Of a stretch of 15,583 bases of DNA, positions 13,427 to 15,583 are shown piece after piece. The notes under the pieces were generated by a model, which saw only the letters and a program-made list of their open reading frames with translations, was not told the DNA's origin and searched no databases. The position numbers were made by a program, and so were the translations under genes. Source of the stretch: Thiofilum sp039797965 (GTDB lineage Bacteria; Pseudomonadota; Gammaproteobacteria; Thiotrichales; Thiotrichaceae); the NCBI GenBank assembly GCA_039797965.1, contig JBDKGX010000057.1, forward strand, positions 1-15,583, read 5' to 3'. The stretch's first letter is position 1. The number at the start of each line of letters is the position of its first letter.

Positions 13427-14692
13427 ATGGCTGGTAGTATGCTGTTTGCAATGGCATTGTTACATTTTGCCCATGCTTTTAATGCTGCAATTCCTGCCTA
13501 TCTCAGTGGGCTGTATGCTTGGTTAGTGCTAATAAGTCTATTTGCCAAATTGCCCGCTAAACAGTTTATTCAATTTTATGCATTAGCAGGTATTGGAGTA
13601 ATACTATTAGGTTGGGCTATCAGTCGAGGAGGTAGTCTGAGCGGAGCTGAGTTTTTTACGCAAAATAATGCCCTGATTGTCATGTTATATGGAGTCAGTT
13701 TTTTGCGTTTAAGTGCTATACCTAATACAGTTACCACAACACAACAGCAACAAGGATGGGGAAGTTTTTTAGGAAATTTCTTTGGTATTCAAGTTATTGG
13801 TGCGGTCATCAATTTATCTGTATTAGTATTGGTAGGTGAGTACTTTAAATCGCATCATTTATTAAATCGCCCACACATTACTATGATGAGTCGTGCTTTT
13901 GCGATTGCTGCATTTTGGTCGCCATTTTTTGCTTCTATGGGCGTTGCTCTGACTTATGCCAAAGGCGCTAATTTATTAGGGATTTTATCTTTTGGGGTAG
14001 TTTTAGCTTTAATAGCCGTAATAGTCAGTTTAGTAGAGTTTAAGTATTTTAATAAGTTTGACCTACAGACCTTTCAAGGCTATCCCTTAAAATTAAATAG
14101 TTTAGCTTTACCCGTGGTATTAGCGATGACTATTATTGTTTTACACCACCTAATTCCCAGTTTACCTATTTTAACTTTAGTCGCACTCATTGCTATTGTA
14201 CTCAGCACTTTATTACTCATCATTAAACGCCGACCAGTTAGTAAAAATTTGGCTGAACATATTCGAGCAGCTCCTTTACGCATGGCTCGCGAGCTATCAT
14301 TATTTTTAGGGGCTGGTGTTTTAACCTTAGGCTTACAAGCCTTATTAAGTACTTTTCCTGATGTTAGTTTATTTAAACAATTTACAGGTTTAGAAGCATC
14401 AATTTGTTTAGGCGTTGCGATTATAGTGGGTTTAGTGGGAGTACATCCCTTAATTTCTATTGCACTGATTGGCCCTATGGCTACCCCCTTAGTAGCGGAC
14501 ATTAATATATTGGGTATGTTGTTCTTATCGATTTGGAGTTTGGGCGTAGTGGCGACTCCATTGTCTGGTATGAATGTAATGATGCGAGGTCAGTTAGGTA
14601 TTAAAGGGCAGGATTTATTTCACTGGCATATAGGGTATGTCGTGACTATGTGGGGGATTTTGTCAGTGCTTTTCATAATAGGGTTGAAATAA
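13427..14692 (+). CDS. Polytopic inner-membrane protein, possible transporter
   Basis: I do not recognise this 421-residue protein. It is very hydrophobic, with about 10-12 predicted membrane segments and few charged residues. The most charged cytoplasm-like loops are FKYFNKFD (205-212) and IKRRPVSKNLAEHIRAAPLRMAREL (266-290). Motif-like stretches occur in both halves. Residues 156-178 carry AFWSPFFASMGV, and 334-355 carry GLVGVHPLISIALIGPMATPL, both between long hydrophobic segments. Such paired Gly/Pro/Ser-rich segments recall the re-entrant hairpins of ion-transporter (IT) superfamily carriers such as ArsB or DASS proteins, but this is only a suggestion. The ATG is supported by AGGA 9 bases upstream. 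A terminator precedes it by 29 bases, and it converges on ppc. Substrate is unknown. Confidence 0.85.
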   Translation: MAGSMLFAMALLHFAHAFNAAIPAYLSGLYAWLVLISLFAKLPAKQFIQFYALAGIGVILLGWAISRGGSLSGAEFFTQNNALIVMLYGVSFLRLSAIPNTVTTTQQQQGWGSFLGNFFGIQVIGAVINLSVLVLVGEYFKSHHLLNRPHITMMSRAFAIAAFWSPFFASMGVALTYAKGANLLGILSFGVVLALIAVIVSLVEFKYFNKFDLQTFQGYPLKLNSLALPVVLAMTIIVLHHLIPSLPILTLVALIAIVLSTLLLIIKRRPVSKNLAEHIRAAPLRMARELSLFLGAGVLTLGLQALLSTFPDVSLFKQFTGLEASICLGVAIIVGLVGVHPLISIALIGPMATPLVADINILGMLFLSIWSLGVVATPLSGMNVMMRGQLGIKGQDLFHWHIGYVVTMWGILSVLFIIGLK

Positions 14693-14695
14693 AAC

Positions 14696-14729
14696 CAAAG
14701 TACTCGTCTAAAAAAAGCGGAGTACTTTG
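14696..14729 (-). terminator. Perfect 10-bp inverted repeat between convergent genes; probable ppc terminator
   Basis: CAAAGTACTC (14696-14705) and GAGTACTTTG (14720-14729) form a perfect stem with a 14-base loop. On the minus strand the stem is followed by GTTTTATTTC, a U-rich stretch that suits termination of ppc. On the plus strand the following sequence is ATAAATATG, so termination of the membrane-protein gene is less clear. The stem consists of two opposed copies of the AGTACTTT word discussed in findings. Confidence 0.7.
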
Positions 14730-14749
14730 ATAAATATGATTAAGAGTAT

Positions 14750-15583
14750 TTAACCTGTATTACGCATCCCTGCTGCAATAGCATTAATAGTACGTAGTAA
14801 ATCTTCTAACCACGGTGAGTCACTTTGTCCTGTTTGAGTAGCGAATTCACGATGACGTTTTAATAAAGTAATTTGAATATTATTGAGAGGGTCTAAATAC
14901 GGATTACGACGTTTTAAGGAGTAGTGAAGTAGTGGTGACTCAGCCAGTAAATCTGGTATTTGGGCAATGAGTAAGATTTCCTGTTTAGTTAGGTCATACT
15001 CATGGCGAATAGTATTAAAGATGGTTTCATAGTTAGGGACATTTTTAGCTAATTGGGCATACTCATGGGCGGTTCCCATATCGGCTTTAAACATGGCCAT
15101 TTGCACATTGCTTAATAAAGCTCTAAAGGCAGGCCAATTTTGGTACATGGTGTGCAACATATCCAAACCATCGGGCGTTTGAGTACGATACTGATGTAAA
15201 GCGCTACCTATGCCATACCACGCAGGCAAAGTGTGACGAGCCTGTGCCCAACCGAATACCCAAGGAATGGCACGAATAGAGCTTTTATCACGCACCGTTT
15301 GTTTGCGATGTGAGGGACGAGACCCAATGTTAAGCCGCCCAATTTCTTGTACGGGAGTGGCTTCGTAAAAATAATCCATAAATCCTGTGGTGCGATCTGT
15401 CAGCTCTCGATAAGAGTACTCACCATAATCAGCGATGGTTTGCATAGCCGTTCTAAAGCTATCAGGGATGGTACGAAATTGCTGAGTCACTAAATGAGTA
15501 CTGGCTTTTAAAAGTCCCGTGGCTCCAACGCTTAATTCATAAGCTGCTGTTTCAACATTACTGTATTTAGCAGCGAGTACTTC
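14750..15583 (-). CDS. ppc: Phosphoenolpyruvate carboxylase, C-terminal part (partial)
   Basis: PEPC carboxylates phosphoenolpyruvate to oxaloacetate, replenishing the TCA cycle. The frame is open from the right edge (EVLAAKYSNVETAAYELSVG) to the TAA at 14750-14752, so 277 C-terminal codons are present and the start lies outside. Family hallmarks are LNIGSRPSHRK, the active-site-region segment IRAIPWVFGWAQARHTLPAWYGIG, then NPYLDPLNNIQ and the C-terminal sequence IAAGMRNTG. The terminal Gly is conserved in PEPCs. The GTG at 15490 is not a gene start, because coding similarity continues upstream. It is convergent with the membrane-protein gene and ends about 20 bases from a 10-bp inverted repeat that probably terminates it. 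Confidence 0.97.
   Translation of the reverse strand, partial: EVLAAKYSNVETAAYELSVGATGLLKASTHLVTQQFRTIPDSFRTAMQTIADYGEYSYRELTDRTTGFMDYFYEATPVQEIGRLNIGSRPSHRKQTVRDKSSIRAIPWVFGWAQARHTLPAWYGIGSALHQYRTQTPDGLDMLHTMYQNWPAFRALLSNVQMAMFKADMGTAHEYAQLAKNVPNYETIFNTIRHEYDLTKQEILLIAQIPDLLAESPLLHYSLKRRNPYLDPLNNIQITLLKRHREFATQTGQSDSPWLEDLLRTINAIAAGMRNTG

Noticed and set aside
1..15583. CRISPR arrays, insertion sequences, phage genes or a defence island
   Set aside because: No regularly spaced repeats, transposase motifs, terminal inverted repeats or defence-type proteins are visible. The content is housekeeping.

Overview
The window reads as core chromosome of a gammaproteobacterium of moderate, slightly AT-rich composition. 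The order recA-recX-alaS-lysC-csrA-tRNA-Ser resembles the Pseudomonas-type arrangement (enterics lack lysC between alaS and csrA). The second block, yhbY (divergent) / rlmE-ftsH-folP-glmM-tpiA-secG-tRNA-Leu, is also a familiar gammaproteobacterial cluster. I suspect a non-enteric lineage such as Thiotrichales, but that is inference from gene order and protein flavour only. I see no insertion sequence, phage gene, CRISPR array or obviously transferred island.

Layout. Positions 1-187 hold the 3' end of an unrecognised gene. Then come recA (298-1356), recX (1387-1866), alaS (1853-4474, overlapping recX), lysC (4527-5747), an intrinsic terminator, a roughly 220-base gene-free leader and csrA (6047-6244). 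Two tRNA genes with their own promoters follow: Ser-GCU and Arg-ACG. Two hairpins separate them from yhbY on the minus strand. yhbY diverges from rlmE across about 47 bases; rlmE is followed by ftsH. A strong terminator sits immediately before the folP ribosome-binding site, then come folP, glmM, tpiA, secG, tRNA-Leu(GAG) and another terminator. A polytopic membrane protein of unknown function (13427-14692) converges on the 3' end of ppc (phosphoenolpyruvate carboxylase, minus strand), which runs off the window.

The genes cover recombination and its control (RecA/RecX), translation (AlaRS, tRNAs, ribosome assembly and 23S methylation), aspartate-family amino-acid synthesis (LysC), global post-transcriptional control (CsrA), membrane proteolysis (FtsH), folate and cell-wall precursors (FolP, GlmM), central carbon metabolism (TpiA, PPC) and protein export (SecG).

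No new multi-gene system is evident. The most interesting signal is at the DNA-word level. The palindrome AGTACT occurs about 26 times by my manual count, against roughly 4-5 expected. The 8-mer AGTACTTT or its complement occurs about 14 times, against roughly 0.5 expected. The copies lie in several genes, all three reading frames and between genes. Two copies in opposite orientation form the 10-bp stem of the hairpin between the membrane-protein gene and ppc. This resembles how DNA-uptake words behave in Neisseria and Haemophilus. Other points are an internal ribosome-binding site and ATG in lysC that would give a separate regulatory subunit, a cluster of GGA motifs over the csrA start, a TTG start for ftsH, and a SecG tail carrying SEVPAAP repeats.
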